Origin: Vibrio owensii CAIM 1854 = LMG 25443
GTDB taxonomy: Bacteria > Pseudomonadota > Gammaproteobacteria > Enterobacterales > Vibrionaceae
Length of the DNA: 64,000 bases
NCBI RefSeq assembly: GCF_000817815.1
Contig: NZ_JPRD01000025.1
Location: forward strand, 108,226-172,225
Direction of reading: 5' to 3'
The position numbers were made by a program, and so were the translations under genes. Position 1 is the first letter of the stretch, and each line of letters starts with the position of its first letter. This document shows, one piece after another, positions 52,408 to 62,050 of this stretch. The notes beneath the pieces are model-generated. The model did not search any database, had not been told where the DNA came from, and was given only the letters and a program-made list of their open reading frames with translations.

Positions 52408-52574
52408 GTGTCCAAGTGGTCTCAGGATGCGGGAGACATCAACGCGTAATCATCGCTTCTCGCTCCCTCACCCTAAGGTGACTTGTGATATGAGCGCGCT
52501 ATGACGCTCTGGCGACTTCTTTAGTAACCCAAGACTTTAGAAGCCAAAGAATCATTGGAAAGGAAACAACTAAA
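52408..52574 (+). ncRNA. Structured 5' leader of the tungstate/Moco operon; candidate Moco/Tuco-type riboswitch
   Basis: Several hairpins can be drawn: GTCTC/GAGAC (52418-52437 area), TCACC-CTAA-GGTGA (52470-52483 area), GAGCG/CGCTC (52493-52510 area) and CTTCT/AGAAG close to the ribosome-binding site GGAAAGG. The leader is long, GC-richer than its surroundings and ends just before tupA. Moco/Tuco RNA elements are known upstream of molybdate and tungstate transport and cofactor genes in gamma-proteobacteria. I could not verify the family consensus by eye, so this is a context-based proposal. Confidence 0.35.
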
Positions 52575-53393
52575 ATGAAAAAAATTGCGCTGACTCTAGC
52601 TGCAACGTCAATCACTCTTGTAAGCTACTCTGCTTTTTCAGCTCAAGATGGCGAACACATTCGCCTGGCAACAACAACAAGTACTTACCACTCTGGCTTA
52701 CTGGACTACCTACTTCCTCAATTTGAAAAAGACACTGGCTACAAAGTGGATATCATCGCGGCGGGCACTGGTAAAGCGCTGAAGATGGGTGAAAACGGCG
52801 ACGTTGATTTGGTAATGACACACGCTCCTAAAGCAGAAGGTGTGTTTGTTGAGAATGGCTACGGCGTCCTTCCACGTAAACTGATGTACAACGACTTCGT
52901 TATCGTTGGCCCTAAGTCTGACCCAGCACAAGTGAAAGATGATGCATCCGTACTCGACGTATTCAAAGAGATCGCAAACAAAGATGCAACTTTCATCTCT
53001 CGTGGCGATGATTCCGGTACACACAAAAAAGAATTGGGCATTTGGGCGCAAACTAAGATGGAACCAAACTTTGGTGGCTACCGCAGCGTAGGCCAAGGTA
53101 TGGGTCCTACTCTGAATATGGCTTCAGAGATGCAAGGCTACACCATGACTGACCGTGGTACATGGTTGGCTTACCAAAACAAATTGGATCTTGCGATTCT
53201 ATTCCAAGGCGACGAAAAACTGTTTAACCCATACCAAGTGATTTTGGTTAACCCAGAGCGTTACCCAACCATCAACTACCAAGGTGCGAAGGCGTTCAGT
53301 GACTGGTTAGTGAATCCGCACGGTCAAGAGCTGATCAACAGCTTCCGTCTGAATGGTAAACAATTGTTCGTTGCGAATGCTGAGACCAAATAA
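52575..53393 (+). CDS. tupA: Tungstate ABC transporter substrate-binding protein TupA
   Basis: A 272-residue periplasmic binding protein with a signal peptide (MKKIALTLAATSITLVSYSA, cleavage near FSA-QD). The tungstate-binding signature TTTSTYHSGLLDYLLP follows, with DLVMTHAPKAE and RGDDSGTHKKELG supplying oxyanion contacts. The TTTS motif separates TupA from molybdate-specific ModA. AAAGGAAAC precedes the ATG. It is the first gene of a five-gene operon ending with moeA. Confidence 0.9.
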   Translation: MKKIALTLAATSITLVSYSAFSAQDGEHIRLATTTSTYHSGLLDYLLPQFEKDTGYKVDIIAAGTGKALKMGENGDVDLVMTHAPKAEGVFVENGYGVLPRKLMYNDFVIVGPKSDPAQVKDDASVLDVFKEIANKDATFISRGDDSGTHKKELGIWAQTKMEPNFGGYRSVGQGMGPTLNMASEMQGYTMTDRGTWLAYQNKLDLAILFQGDEKLFNPYQVILVNPERYPTINYQGAKAFSDWLVNPHGQELINSFRLNGKQLFVANAETK

Positions 53394-53399
53394 CGCAAT

Positions 53400-54098
53400 A
53401 TGAATCTTGCTGATACAACACTAGAAGCCTTGCGCTTACTGGTGAATTTTGATGCAGACCTATGGGAGATCGTTGCGGTCTCCTTTAGTGTTTCTATTAC
53501 GGCAATATCTTTGGTGGTATTGCCGTCTATTTTGATGTCCTTTGTCCTCGCCTACACCGACTTTCGTGGTAAGTGGTTCTTGCTGTCCATTGTGAACACC
53601 TTACAGGCGGTGCCAACGGTCGTAATCGGTTTGCTGCTCTACATGCTGCTATCGAGAGCGGGACCTTTGGGTGATTGGCAAATGCTGTTTACGCAAAAAG
53701 CCATGATCTTAGGACAAATGATCGTCTGTTTTCCGGTTCTGGTTTCCATGATGCACGGTGCGCTTCAATCGAGTGACCGTCGCGCGGTTGAAACGGCGAT
53801 TACGTTAGGAGCGTCAATACCTCGTATCGCTGCTACTATGATCTGGGAGACACGTTTTCCTTTATTGGCGGCTATCATTGCGGGATTCTCACGAATCGTC
53901 ACAGAGGTAGGTTGTTCAATGATGGTTGGTGGCAACATTATGGGCGTAACCCGTAATATTCCGACGGCCATTGCTATGGAAAGTAGTAAAGGTGCTTTTG
54001 CGCAAGGAGTTGCATTAGGAATTGTATTACTATCGTTAGCGTTAGCGCTCAACTTCCTCTTATCGAGCATGAGAGGCAAAGGCTATCTAAGAACATGA
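53400..54098 (+). CDS. tupB: Tungstate ABC transporter permease TupB
   Basis: A 232-residue inner-membrane permease with about five to six helices and the EAA-type loop ETAITLGASIPRIAATMIWETRFPL. Later motifs FSRIVTEVGCSMMVGGNIMG fit the TupB/ModB group. It starts 6 bp after tupA. Partner of TupA and TupC. Confidence 0.9.
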   Translation: MNLADTTLEALRLLVNFDADLWEIVAVSFSVSITAISLVVLPSILMSFVLAYTDFRGKWFLLSIVNTLQAVPTVVIGLLLYMLLSRAGPLGDWQMLFTQKAMILGQMIVCFPVLVSMMHGALQSSDRRAVETAITLGASIPRIAATMIWETRFPLLAAIIAGFSRIVTEVGCSMMVGGNIMGVTRNIPTAIAMESSKGAFAQGVALGIVLLSLALALNFLLSSMRGKGYLRT

Positions 54099-54141
54099 AG
54101 CAAGCAATCGACTCGCCATCGACCCAATGTAAGGGTGAATT

Positions 54142-54861
54142 ATGACTATAAAAATTACCGCCGAGCAATTGTCCATGCGCTTTAAAGAGCGTGTGCTTTT
54201 CCACATCCCTGAATTAGCCATTGGTCCCAACGACGCGATTTACCTAAAAGGTGACAATGGCGTTGGTAAAACCACCCTACTCAAGATCCTTGCGGGTTTA
54301 CTCAAGCCTTCAACGGGGAAAGTGGTGGCTCCAAAAGATACTTGGTTGAAGAAGTGGACGCGTCGCAATGGTCGTGTTGACGTGATTTATCTCCATCAGT
54401 CTCCTTACCTTTTTGACGGCACTGTGTACGAAAACGTCGTTTATGGAGTTAAATATCAACAAGACACGGCAAAAGATAAGCGAGCTCAAGTTATTAGTGC
54501 GCTGCGCATGGTAGGGTTAGAAACCTTAGCCGACGAACACATCTCTGTATTGTCCGGCGGTGAAAAGCAACGCGTAGCAATGGCACGAGCTTGGATTTTA
54601 AAACCATCGATTTTGTTGATGGACGAACCAAGTGCCTCTCTCGACCAAGAGTCGATTGAACGTCTGGTTATCATGGCAAAAGATCTGCTTGATCGTGGCT
54701 CTAGTATTGTTGTGACTAGCCACCAAGCGAACGCGTTGACGGATTTATGTAAAAAACAGTGGTGGATTAAAGACAAGACTTTGATAGAGTCTCCACTCTT
54801 GTATGTCATACCAAAAGAAACATCCCAAGAGAACGCATATGCTTCAGCCAACACAAACTAG
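54142..54861 (+). CDS. tupC: Tungstate ABC transporter ATP-binding protein TupC
   Basis: A 239-residue ATPase with Walker [11 protein letters not shown]-loop [11 protein letters not shown], signature LSGGEKQR and Walker [13 protein letters not shown]. It lacks the C-terminal molybdate-binding TOBE domain found in ModC. A 43-bp gap separates it from tupB, and it overlaps mobA by 23 bp. Confidence 0.9.
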   Translation: MTIKITAEQLSMRFKERVLFHIPELAIGPNDAIYLKGDNGVGKTTLLKILAGLLKPSTGKVVAPKDTWLKKWTRRNGRVDVIYLHQSPYLFDGTVYENVVYGVKYQQDTAKDKRAQVISALRMVGLETLADEHISVLSGGEKQRVAMARAWILKPSILLMDEPSASLDQESIERLVIMAKDLLDRGSSIVVTSHQANALTDLCKKQWWIKDKTLIESPLLYVIPKETSQENAYASANTN

Positions 54862-55426
54862 TTGGGTCATTTTGGCTGGTGGTCAAGCCAGCCGTATGGG
54901 TGGAAAGGACAAAGGTCTGATCGAACTGAATCAGAAGCCACTCATCGAACACGTTATCGAACGTTTATCTCCGCAAACACCACGCATTCTAATCAATGCG
55001 AACCGAAACCAAGACGCCTACCGTGCGTTTGGTTTCGTCTTCAGCGATCAATTTAAAGATTTCCCAGGTCCGATGGGCGGTATCCACGCGGGCTTGGTTC
55101 ATGCAGAAACCGATTGGGTTGGCTTCGTCCCTTGCGACAGCCCACAAATCAACACCGACCTTGTTGAACGTTTTTGTAATGCAGTAAAAGAAGACACCGA
55201 TATTTTGGTTGCTCATGATGGCGATCACCAACAGCCCGTCTTCACGCTTTACCACAAGCGCGTACTGCCAAAGCTGACCGCGTTTTTAGAACGTGGCGAT
55301 CGTAAAATCATCCTACTCTATAAAGAGTGCAACACCAGTTACGTTGACTTTAGCGACTCACCAAACTGTTTCGTCAACTTAAATACGCCTGAAGAATTGG
55401 CGCAATTTGGACAACTCGAATCATGA
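54839..55426 (+). CDS. mobA: Molybdenum cofactor guanylyltransferase MobA
   Basis: A 195-residue cytoplasmic enzyme that adds GMP to molybdopterin to give MGD, the cofactor form used by the formate dehydrogenase family. Nucleotidyltransferase motifs: [37 protein letters not shown] and FVPCDSPQ. I chose the ATG at 54839 (AAGAGAA upstream); the frame to 54803 lies within tupC. It overlaps moeA/mobB by four bases (ATGA). Confidence 0.93.
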   Translation: MLQPTQTSWVILAGGQASRMGGKDKGLIELNQKPLIEHVIERLSPQTPRILINANRNQDAYRAFGFVFSDQFKDFPGPMGGIHAGLVHAETDWVGFVPCDSPQINTDLVERFCNAVKEDTDILVAHDGDHQQPVFTLYHKRVLPKLTAFLERGDRKIILLYKECNTSYVDFSDSPNCFVNLNTPEELAQFGQLES

Positions 55427-57201
55427 AACACACGCTAAACATCCCTATTCTTGGTTTTGCTGCCTACTCTGGTACGGGCAAAACTACGCTACTTGAAGCA
55501 TTGCTACCAAAGTTAACCGACGCAGGTTTACGCATCGGTATGCTAAAGCACGCCCACCATAACTTCGATGTCGACCAACCGGGCAAAGACAGCCACCGCC
55601 TACGTAAAGCAGGCGCATCGCAAATGCTGATCTCTTCTCGTAACCGCTTCGCGCTGATGACAGAAACACCAGAGTCAGAATCTGAGTTTGATTACCTACT
55701 GACGCGATTTGATGAAGACAAGCTAGACGTGGTTCTAGTGGAAGGCTGCAAAAACATTGCCTTTCCTAAGATCGAATTACACCGTGAAGAAGTCGGCAAG
55801 CCTTGGCTTTATCCAAACGATGAAAACATCATCGCGATTGCTTCAGACAGCGGCGAATTGGGATCTGAACTGCCACAAATGAACATCAACGATCTTGAAG
55901 CAATTGCCCAGTTCGTTATTCAGTATGTTCAAGAGGCGAAAGCACCAAAGAGTAAAGAGAAAGAAGGTGCTTGCTGTGATACCCTTTCTCCGGCTTTCCT
56001 TTCTGTCGTTCAAGGACAAGAAAAGATCCTATCTTTGGTGAACACAGTTGCTGAAACCGAAGCGTGCAAGATTGAAAATGCATACGGTCGTGTGCTAGCA
56101 GACCACGTGGTGTCACCAGTTAACGTGCCGCAATACACCAACTCTGCGATGGATGGTTACGCTATTCGCGGTGATGACATCGAGCGCGACAACTACCGAG
56201 TGGTTGCTGAAGTGATGGCGGGTCACGCTTACGATCAACCTGTGGAAGTTGGTCAAGCGGTTAAGATCATGACGGGCGCCCCAACACCTATCAATGGTGA
56301 TACCGTTGTTATGCGTGAACAGGCAACACAGCATGGCGATACAGTCACGTTCAATGGTGCAAGCATCAAAACCGGTCAAAACGTTCGTCAAGCGGGTGAA
56401 GACTTAGCAATTGGTAGCGATGTGTTTACCGCAGGCACTCGCCTAGCCTCCCCTGAGATGGGCATGATTGCTTCTCTTGGCTTTGGTGAAGCCAATGTGT
56501 TCCGCAAGTTGAAAGTTGCTGTGTTCTCTACCGGTGACGAAGTGCAAGCGCCAGGTACAGATCAGAAAGCGAATTCAATCTACGATTCAAACCGTTTCAC
56601 TATCATGGGTATGTTAGAGAAGCTAGGTTGCGAGATCTTGGATTTCGGAATTCTAGAAGACAACGAGAAGTTGATGATTGAAGCGCTCGAAAATGCTTCT
56701 GCGCAAGCCGACGTAGTGATGACTTCTGGCGGCGTATCCGTTGGCGATGCAGATTACATTAAGCTGGCATTGGACAAACTGGGGCAAATTGATTTCTGGC
56801 GTATCAACATGCGTCCTGGTCGTCCGCTTGCGTTCGGTCAAATCAACGATAAACCTTTCTTTGGTTTGCCGGGTAACCCTGTTGCCGTGATGGTTTCATT
56901 CATCAACTTTGTTGAGCCTGCGCTGCGTAAGATGCAAGGTGAACAAGGCTGGAAGCCACTCAAAGTCAGTGCCATTGCCACAGAAAACCTCCGTTCTCGC
57001 CAAGGTCGTACCGAGTTTAGTCGCGGTATCTACGAACTCGACGAAACAGGTCGTCTAACGGTCCGCACAACGGGTAAACAAGGCTCTGGTATCTTGCGCT
57101 CAATGAGCGAGGCAAACTGCCTGATCGAAATCTCCCCTGCTGTTGATACAGTAAAAACGGGAGAAAGCGTGACAATTATCCCACTTCAAGGCAGAATCTA
57201 G
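55423..57201 (+). CDS. Fused MobB-MoeA: MGD adaptor and molybdopterin molybdenumtransferase
   Basis: A 592-residue bifunctional protein. Residues ~1-170 are MobB, a GTP-binding adaptor with P-loop [13 protein letters not shown] [15 protein letters not shown] and [12 protein letters not shown] ~15-residue linker with Cys-Cys follows, then MoeA (~185-592) with [30 protein letters not shown] and [12 protein letters not shown]. MoeA inserts molybdate (or tungstate) into adenylylated pterin. The combined length equals the two E. coli proteins. The four-base overlap with mobA ensures coupled translation. Confidence 0.93.
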   Translation: MKHTLNIPILGFAAYSGTGKTTLLEALLPKLTDAGLRIGMLKHAHHNFDVDQPGKDSHRLRKAGASQMLISSRNRFALMTETPESESEFDYLLTRFDEDKLDVVLVEGCKNIAFPKIELHREEVGKPWLYPNDENIIAIASDSGELGSELPQMNINDLEAIAQFVIQYVQEAKAPKSKEKEGACCDTLSPAFLSVVQGQEKILSLVNTVAETEACKIENAYGRVLADHVVSPVNVPQYTNSAMDGYAIRGDDIERDNYRVVAEVMAGHAYDQPVEVGQAVKIMTGAPTPINGDTVVMREQATQHGDTVTFNGASIKTGQNVRQAGEDLAIGSDVFTAGTRLASPEMGMIASLGFGEANVFRKLKVAVFSTGDEVQAPGTDQKANSIYDSNRFTIMGMLEKLGCEILDFGILEDNEKLMIEALENASAQADVVMTSGGVSVGDADYIKLALDKLGQIDFWRINMRPGRPLAFGQINDKPFFGLPGNPVAVMVSFINFVEPALRKMQGEQGWKPLKVSAIATENLRSRQGRTEFSRGIYELDETGRLTVRTTGKQGSGILRSMSEANCLIEISPAVDTVKTGESVTIIPLQGRI

Positions 57202-57217
57202 CCCAACTAAAAATGAG

Positions 57218-57245
57218 AAGGTCAGCACGTCTGACCTTTTTATTG
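57218..57245 (+). terminator. Terminator after the tup-mob-moe operon
   Basis: AAGGTCAG-CACGT-CTGACCTT perfect 8-bp stem followed by TTTATT. Confidence 0.88.
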
Positions 57246-57275
57246 ATGACAGAAAAACTTTTCAGAGAGACAGCT

Positions 57276-57542
57276 ATGGCTCGCACCATTCTTTACACTT
57301 ACAAAGACCAAGACAAAGAACTGACGTTCTCATACCAGCAACACCGCAATATTCAAGAAGCGGTTGCAGAAGCAGAAGGTATCGATATCACTGAGTTCCT
57401 AAAGATGGAGCAACAAATCGAAGCAGTATCTGATACTAAAGCGGTGCGCAACTACCGTGATAACTACTTCAGAAAATTAGGCTTTAGCAAAATCACCCTA
57501 GCTCAAAAAGAAAACTTGGGTGTAGGCAAAAAGAACAAATAA
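57276..57542 (+). CDS. DUF2960 family small protein
   Basis: An 88-residue soluble protein, MARTILYTYKDQDKELTFSY then a helical region (HRNIQEAVAEAEGIDITEFLKMEQQ) and a Lys-rich end. It matches DUF2960 of vibrios; the function is unknown. The ATG at 57276 follows GAGAGA; the longer frame to 57213 runs through the terminator. Single-gene unit. Confidence 0.75.
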   Translation: MARTILYTYKDQDKELTFSYQQHRNIQEAVAEAEGIDITEFLKMEQQIEAVSDTKAVRNYRDNYFRKLGFSKITLAQKENLGVGKKNK

Positions 57543-57566
57543 GCCAAGCGACACAGATCAAAACAA

Positions 57567-57594
57567 AAACTCGCGATTCGTCGCGAGTTTTTTT
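57567..57594 (+). terminator. Terminator after the DUF2960 gene
   Basis: AAACTCGCGA-TTCG-TCGCGAGTTT perfect 10-bp stem with a stable UUCG loop, followed by TTTT. Confidence 0.95.
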
Positions 57595-57626
57595 ATACCT
57601 ATTCTTTTTGTTCGTACTCTATAAGT

Positions 57627-57664
57627 AAAAAGCCCCGTTTCACCTTAAAGGAAAACGAGGCTTT
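57627..57664 (-). terminator. Terminator of nagK
   Basis: On the minus strand AAAGCCTCGTTTTCC-TTTAA-GGTGAAACGGGGCTTT followed by TTACTT; long stem with two mismatches. Confidence 0.8.
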
Positions 57665-57708
57665 CAATATAGGTCTTATGTATTTTCGCTTACCGAAAAC
57701 TCAGACGA

Positions 57709-58617
57709 TTATTTGATGTTTAGGAACGCAGCACCACGTACGCCGCCTGAATCACCGTGTTTTGCTTTGATGATCTTTGGACATTTCGCGACAGAAAGCA
57801 GGTACTTAGGAATACGCTTTGGCATCTCTTCGTAAATCAGTTCGAAGTTAGATAGACCGCCGCCTAGTACAACAACGTGCGGGTCAGTCGCAGTAAACAG
57901 GTTCGCAAAGCAGATTGCGAGAAGCTCCATAAAGCGCTCAACGTGCTCAACCGCTTTTGCTTCACCTTCTGCGTTTGCTTTGATAATGTCGATCGCTTTC
58001 TTCTCTTCGCCGTAGTAATGCGCGTAAAGAAGCTCAAAACCTCGACCAGACAGGTAGCTATCTAGACAACCTTTCTTTTCGCAACCACAACCTAGTAAAG
58101 GCGCGTTTTCGCCTAGGTGGAACCAAGCGTCGATAGGAAGACGTGTATGACCTACCTCACCCGCAACGTGGTTACGGCCAGAGAACACTTTACCTTCGTA
58201 GATAAAGCCGCCGCCAAAACCCGTACCAAGGATCAAACCTAGTACAGATGGTTCGTCTTGAAGGTCTTCATCCCATGCTTCAGAAAGCGCGAAACAGTTT
58301 GCATCGTTTTCGATTTTTACGCTGCGACCGATTTTAGCTTCCAGATCCGCACGAAGTGATTTGCCTTTTGCTGCAGGTACATTAACCGTTAGTACAGTTG
58401 CGTCATCCGCATCTTCCATGCCAGGAAGACCAAGACCAATCGTACCTTCACAACCAAATTCCGCATCGTATTTGTTAACCAGACCTGCAATGGTTTCTAC
58501 CAGCAAATCGTAGTTGTCTGTTGGTGTTGGTACACGTTCAGTTGCTACACGCTCAAGTTTTTCGTTAAACGCACCAAACTCGATTTTAGTGCCACCGACA
58601 TCAAAGCCGTAATACAT
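57709..58617 (-). CDS. nagK: N-acetylglucosamine kinase NagK
   Basis: A 302-residue ROK-family kinase phosphorylating GlcNAc from peptidoglycan or chitin breakdown. It aligns with E. coli Nag[18 protein letters not shown], the NAN-type [25 protein letters not shown], and zinc-binding HTRLP...[17 protein letters not shown]. The ATG at 58617 matches the family start; the frame to 58668 adds 17 unrelated residues. Single-gene unit. Confidence 0.93.
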   Translation of the reverse strand: MYYGFDVGGTKIEFGAFNEKLERVATERVPTPTDNYDLLVETIAGLVNKYDAEFGCEGTIGLGLPGMEDADDATVLTVNVPAAKGKSLRADLEAKIGRSVKIENDANCFALSEAWDEDLQDEPSVLGLILGTGFGGGFIYEGKVFSGRNHVAGEVGHTRLPIDAWFHLGENAPLLGCGCEKKGCLDSYLSGRGFELLYAHYYGEEKKAIDIIKANAEGEAKAVEHVERFMELLAICFANLFTATDPHVVVLGGGLSNFELIYEEMPKRIPKYLLSVAKCPKIIKAKHGDSGGVRGAAFLNIK

Positions 58618-58789
58618 GCAATTCTCTCCTAAAATGCTCAAACGACTCCCAAAATATGCTGGAGTCAAAAAGATAAACTTTAGGCATTATCCATATCTGT
58701 ACGCCTGCAAACCGTGACGGAATGCAGATTTATCCCCTCGTTGAAGCCAGTTGAACAACAAGCCATCAACAAAAGTTCATTCCTTAGAG

Positions 58790-59539
58790 TTAGCTCTCGA
58801 TTTTAGCCCACTCTTTGAAACGTTTCAGATGCGGTCGAGACCAGTCGGTTTTTACTCGAGTTTTCGTCAGCATGTAGGTTTCACGGAAGGCTTCAAACCA
58901 CAATTGCAGACACTCCGAAGCTTGCTCTTCACCTGCTTGTTTGAATACTAACGTCGCGACTTCTGCAGTAGACAGATGCTGCTCATTGTCCGAGCGACGC
59001 ATAATGTATTCAGACAGTGATTCCGGCTCAATAGAAAGCACAGGTAAAGATTTAAGAAACTCTGAACGGCGGAAGATCTTACGTGCCTCACGCCAACTGC
59101 CATCAATGAAGATCAGTAACCATTTTTTGTCCGAACCATCGGATGCCTTCAATCGCTCCGGATTCAAACCATCCAATAAACGCTCAGGCTCATCCACGTA
59201 ATCTGCAGGGAAGACAACCACAGGTTGATAAGCATCGTTCTCTAGCAATGCCAACATCTCTTCAGAAGGTTCGGTACGATTCCATTGATACACGTAGGTC
59301 TCTTGAATCGTATCAGCAATAAGACGCCCAGTATTACTTGGCTTAAACACTTCGTTTTCCGATACGATCAGCATGCAGGCAATATTGGATTCAATGTTCG
59401 GCTGAATCTCGCACAAACAATATTGTTCAGAAACCTGACAATAAGGACAGCGAACCACTTTACAACCGCGAGCGTTAAACGGCTTCGTTGAGATAGATTG
59501 ACGGTGCTGGTATAAACGATGGAAAGCGTGGATTCTCAT
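58790..59539 (-). CDS. tapT: tRNA-uridine aminocarboxypropyltransferase (DTW domain, TapT/YfiP-like)
   Basis: A 249-residue cytoplasmic enzyme that makes acp3U at position 47 of tRNA variable loops using S-adenosylmethionine. It has an N-terminal zinc-type Cys cluster (CPYCQVSEQYCLC) and the DTW-family motif FIDGSWREARKIFRRSEFL (the family name residues D-x-W appear as DGSW), with ERLLDGLNPERL before it. Single-gene unit. Confidence 0.85.
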   Translation of the reverse strand: MRIHAFHRLYQHRQSISTKPFNARGCKVVRCPYCQVSEQYCLCEIQPNIESNIACMLIVSENEVFKPSNTGRLIADTIQETYVYQWNRTEPSEEMLALLENDAYQPVVVFPADYVDEPERLLDGLNPERLKASDGSDKKWLLIFIDGSWREARKIFRRSEFLKSLPVLSIEPESLSEYIMRRSDNEQHLSTAEVATLVFKQAGEEQASECLQLWFEAFRETYMLTKTRVKTDWSRPHLKRFKEWAKIES

Positions 59540-59719
59540 GGATAGAAAGTGCCAGTTGTTAGGGTCTTCATAAAGTAGAGCGCGATTCTACTTGCATAGA
59601 GGGTTAGTCTCAAGAAATGCTGATAAACGGACGGACATTCACATTCCTTTCTTCTCGTTGAAAGATACGCTGGAGTGTTAAGGTCTTAACAAATAAGCGA
59701 ATCAAACAAGGAAATTAGT

Positions 59720-60538
59720 GTGCCCGAAACTGCATTTAACGACCCTTCTTGGCTACGACTCAGCATCTTCATTGGTGTTTTGTTGCTGTGCACCTTGTGG
59801 GAAAACAAGCGACCGAGAAAGCAGCTGACTGTCGACCGTTCATTTCGCTGGTTTAACAACCTCACATTGGTCGCACTAAATAGTGTCGTTATTGCCATAG
59901 TTATGCCGATTGCGGCCTTTCAAGCGGCCATCATCGCTTATGAAAACCATTGGGGCCTACTCAATGCTCTTGCCTTCCCGACTTGGTTAAATGTGCTGAT
60001 AACCGTTGTGCTACTCGATCTCATCATCTACCTACAGCATTTAGTCTTCCATCGAGTTAAACCGCTATGGAAGCTTCACCGCATGCATCATGCTGACTTG
60101 GATATCGATGTCACAACCGGGACACGATTCCACCCGATAGAAATCATTCTCTCTATGGTGGTAAAAATCGCCGCTGTGTTTACTTTAGGCGTCTCTCCTA
60201 TTGGCATCGTTGTGTTTGAAATCGTATTGAATGCCAGCACCATGTTTAACCATAGCAATGCAAAGCTGCCACTGCCTTGGGACGCGACGTTACGTAAGTT
60301 GGTTGTGACACCAGACATGCATCGCGTTCACCACTCCGTCATCGTGCGCGAGACACATTCAAACTTTGGCTTCTTCTTGTCTATCTGGGATCGCTTGTTT
60401 GGCACATATCGAGCTCAACCGGAGTTAGGACATGATGATGTTGTGATTGGTGTTCCAGAGATTCGCGACAAAGACGAGCAAAGATTAGATAAACTGATTA
60501 CCCAGCCATTTCGTTACAAAGAAAAGTCTTCCTCATGA
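59720..60538 (+). CDS. Sterol desaturase/fatty acid hydroxylase family membrane protein
   Basis: A 272-residue protein with about four transmembrane helices and the di-iron histidine motifs: LQHLVFHR, HRMHHADLDIDVTTGTRFH and DMHRVHHS. Such enzymes hydroxylate or desaturate lipid chains; the substrate here is unknown. The start is a GTG at 59720 preceded by AAGGAAA. It overlaps the next small gene by four bases (ATGA). Confidence 0.85.
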   Translation: MPETAFNDPSWLRLSIFIGVLLLCTLWENKRPRKQLTVDRSFRWFNNLTLVALNSVVIAIVMPIAAFQAAIIAYENHWGLLNALAFPTWLNVLITVVLLDLIIYLQHLVFHRVKPLWKLHRMHHADLDIDVTTGTRFHPIEIILSMVVKIAAVFTLGVSPIGIVVFEIVLNASTMFNHSNAKLPLPWDATLRKLVVTPDMHRVHHSVIVRETHSNFGFFLSIWDRLFGTYRAQPELGHDDVVIGVPEIRDKDEQRLDKLITQPFRYKEKSSS

Positions 60539-60759
60539 GCCGCTCAATGAAAGTGAATGTGTTTGGAAAAGTCGTGCTTGCGGAATGCAAAGATGGGATT
60601 TGGACGCTTTATATCGATTCGGAAACTTCGATAAAGCGCCCAATCAGAGACTTTGTAGTGCCGCCCTTTCTTGATGAGGACGAGTTACTGACCTACCTAG
60701 ATGATATGTATCACGAACACGCGACCGCAACTCATCCCAATGTATTTCGGATTGAGTAG
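60535..60759 (+). CDS. Conserved small protein, possibly DUF7661-like
   Basis: A 74-residue soluble protein, MSRSMKVNVFGKVVLAECKD, with the end DEDELLTYLDDMYHEHATATHP. It resembles small proteins annotated DUF7661; the function is unknown. It overlaps the desaturase-like gene by four bases, so it is co-translated and may act with it. Its 3' end overlaps the convergent GNAT gene by 28 bp. Confidence 0.65.
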   Translation: MSRSMKVNVFGKVVLAECKDGIWTLYIDSETSIKRPIRDFVVPPFLDEDELLTYLDDMYHEHATATHPNVFRIE

Positions 60760-61190
60760 CCCATTTTAACTTCCGTAGCTGGACGACCATTGGTTAACGA
60801 GAACAACGAAGAAGACTCTGTTTGCAGCACTTCAAAACCGAGTGCTTTGAAAATCTCAACATTACCCGTTTCTTCCACACACCAGACACTCAAAGCATTC
60901 ACTGAGCTATGTAACTTACATAAAGCCACAATCAAGCGACGAGCGATTCCTTGTTTGCGAGATGCACTTTCAACAGCCAGTCCTGAGAATTGCAGCTCGT
61001 CGTCTGTAAGTTTGACTTTGACGCAACCAACGATTCTACCTTCAAGATAATAAGCATAATTGACCCATTCATCTTTGCTTGAAGTCGGTTTCGCGGCTTT
61101 ATTTGGAGAGTAGATTGCTCTCAATTCTTGAAAGCAATCTCTAGTAAGGGATACTACCGAAGGGTTTTCACTCGAAACGCGTTTAAGCAT
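60732..61190 (-). CDS. GNAT family N-acetyltransferase
   Basis: A 152-residue cytoplasmic acetyltransferase. The acetyl-CoA-binding motif A is visible as LQFSGLAVESASRKQGIARRLIVAL (the Q/R-x-x-G-x-A loop is RKQGIARR), preceded by the beta strand YYLEGRIVGCVKVKL and followed by VWCVEETGNVEIFKALGFEV. The substrate is unknown. It converges on the small gene upstream and overlaps it. Confidence 0.85.
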   Translation of the reverse strand: MLKRVSSENPSVVSLTRDCFQELRAIYSPNKAAKPTSSKDEWVNYAYYLEGRIVGCVKVKLTDDELQFSGLAVESASRKQGIARRLIVALCKLHSSVNALSVWCVEETGNVEIFKALGFEVLQTESSSLFSLTNGRPATEVKMGYSIRNTLG

Positions 61191-61207
61191 TTTCTATTTT
61201 AATGAGC

Positions 61208-61426
61208 TTAGGCTTTAATCAAATCGCGTTTTTTATTTGATTGGGTCACACCAACAAACAAACCGATAATCCCAAGAACAATTGAAGAGATGGCGAACAC
61301 GCTCACATCTTGTTGTTTGTTGATGGCGGCGTACACAAACGCAATGCCAAAAAAGATTGCGCCAAAACTAAAGCCCGATAGCGCGGCAAAAACACCGAAG
61401 CTCGCCAGCTCCTTAAAGTTATCCAT
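61208..61426 (-). CDS. Hypothetical two-helix membrane protein
   Basis: A 72-residue protein with two transmembrane helices (FGVFAALSGFSFGAIFFGIAFVYAA and VFAISSIVLGIIGLFVGV) and a basic tail. No family is recognised. The ATG at 61426 follows AGGGAAG, a good ribosome-binding site; the longer frame to 61468 overlaps the upstream gene. Same strand and only 42 bp after the next gene, so probably one operon. Confidence 0.6.
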   Translation of the reverse strand: MDNFKELASFGVFAALSGFSFGAIFFGIAFVYAAINKQQDVSVFAISSIVLGIIGLFVGVTQSNKKRDLIKA

Positions 61427-61468
61427 AACACTTCCCTGTTTAAATATACGTAATATCGAATAAAACAA

Positions 61469-61849
61469 TTACCGGAATATCTGACGTGAGTGGCGATGCT
61501 TTTGCGAATTCCACAGCCAAATTGATACTCCAATAGAAAACCCTAATAACAACGTTTGCCATTGCAGTTGTCCACTGCTCTCCAATACGCCCAATCCATA
61601 GTGCGCATAAGAGTTAAAGCCTACGCTGCTCAACATAATCAATAACAGTAAAACCAACCCAGTCCGGCGGTGCCTAATCAGCAAATAAACGGCGAGTAAA
61701 TCAAGGAGGCCAAGGGCGCTCCAATACATGTTTAACCAGCCTGGGGCAAAATCGTAAGGCAAAAAGCCATCGACAATATTGTCGTAAATGTGGATGACAC
61801 CACCCACGGTCAGGCAAAGGCATAGGAGAAACAGTACGAATTTATCCAT
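61469..61849 (-). CDS. Hypothetical DoxX-like small membrane protein
   Basis: A 126-residue protein with four predicted transmembrane helices (LFLLCLCLTVGGVIHIYDNI, MYWSALGLLDLLAVYLLI, GLVLLLLIMLSSVGFNSYA, WQTLLLGFSIGVSIWLW). No family is confidently recognised; the four-helix layout resembles DoxX-type proteins. It is upstream of the two-helix protein on the same strand. Confidence 0.6.
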   Translation of the reverse strand: MDKFVLFLLCLCLTVGGVIHIYDNIVDGFLPYDFAPGWLNMYWSALGLLDLLAVYLLIRHRRTGLVLLLLIMLSSVGFNSYAHYGLGVLESSGQLQWQTLLLGFSIGVSIWLWNSQKHRHSRQIFR

Positions 61850-62050
61850 TATCGTTTCCTTTCCTTATCTGAATGAATGCGCAAAGCATATAGAAATCAG
61901 CTAAATAATTGTAATTTCGACGCCATTTTTGAGAGCGACAGTGCCTTTAAACCGTACGTGAGAGGTTGAAAGAACAACAATGGCTGTTCTTCCTTATCAT
62001 TTCGCTCCTGATAAAAGCATAGCGTTTGGTTTGATGGTTCGCTTGAAAGC

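Larger units (their letters stand above)
52232..52574. other. Divergent regulatory region and tup leader
   Basis: No gene is seen. It holds, in order, a direct repeat TGTACCAA (52264-52271 and 52309-52316), a putative enhancer dyad, an inverted repeat AACATTT-N9-AAATGTT (52363-52385), a sigma-54 promoter and a structured leader of about 165 nt. Confidence 0.7.

Noticed and set aside
52408..52500. tRNA-like start GGAGTGTCCAAGTGGTCTC
   Set aside because: No acceptor stem partner, anticodon arm or T-loop could be found; it fits better as a structured mRNA leader.
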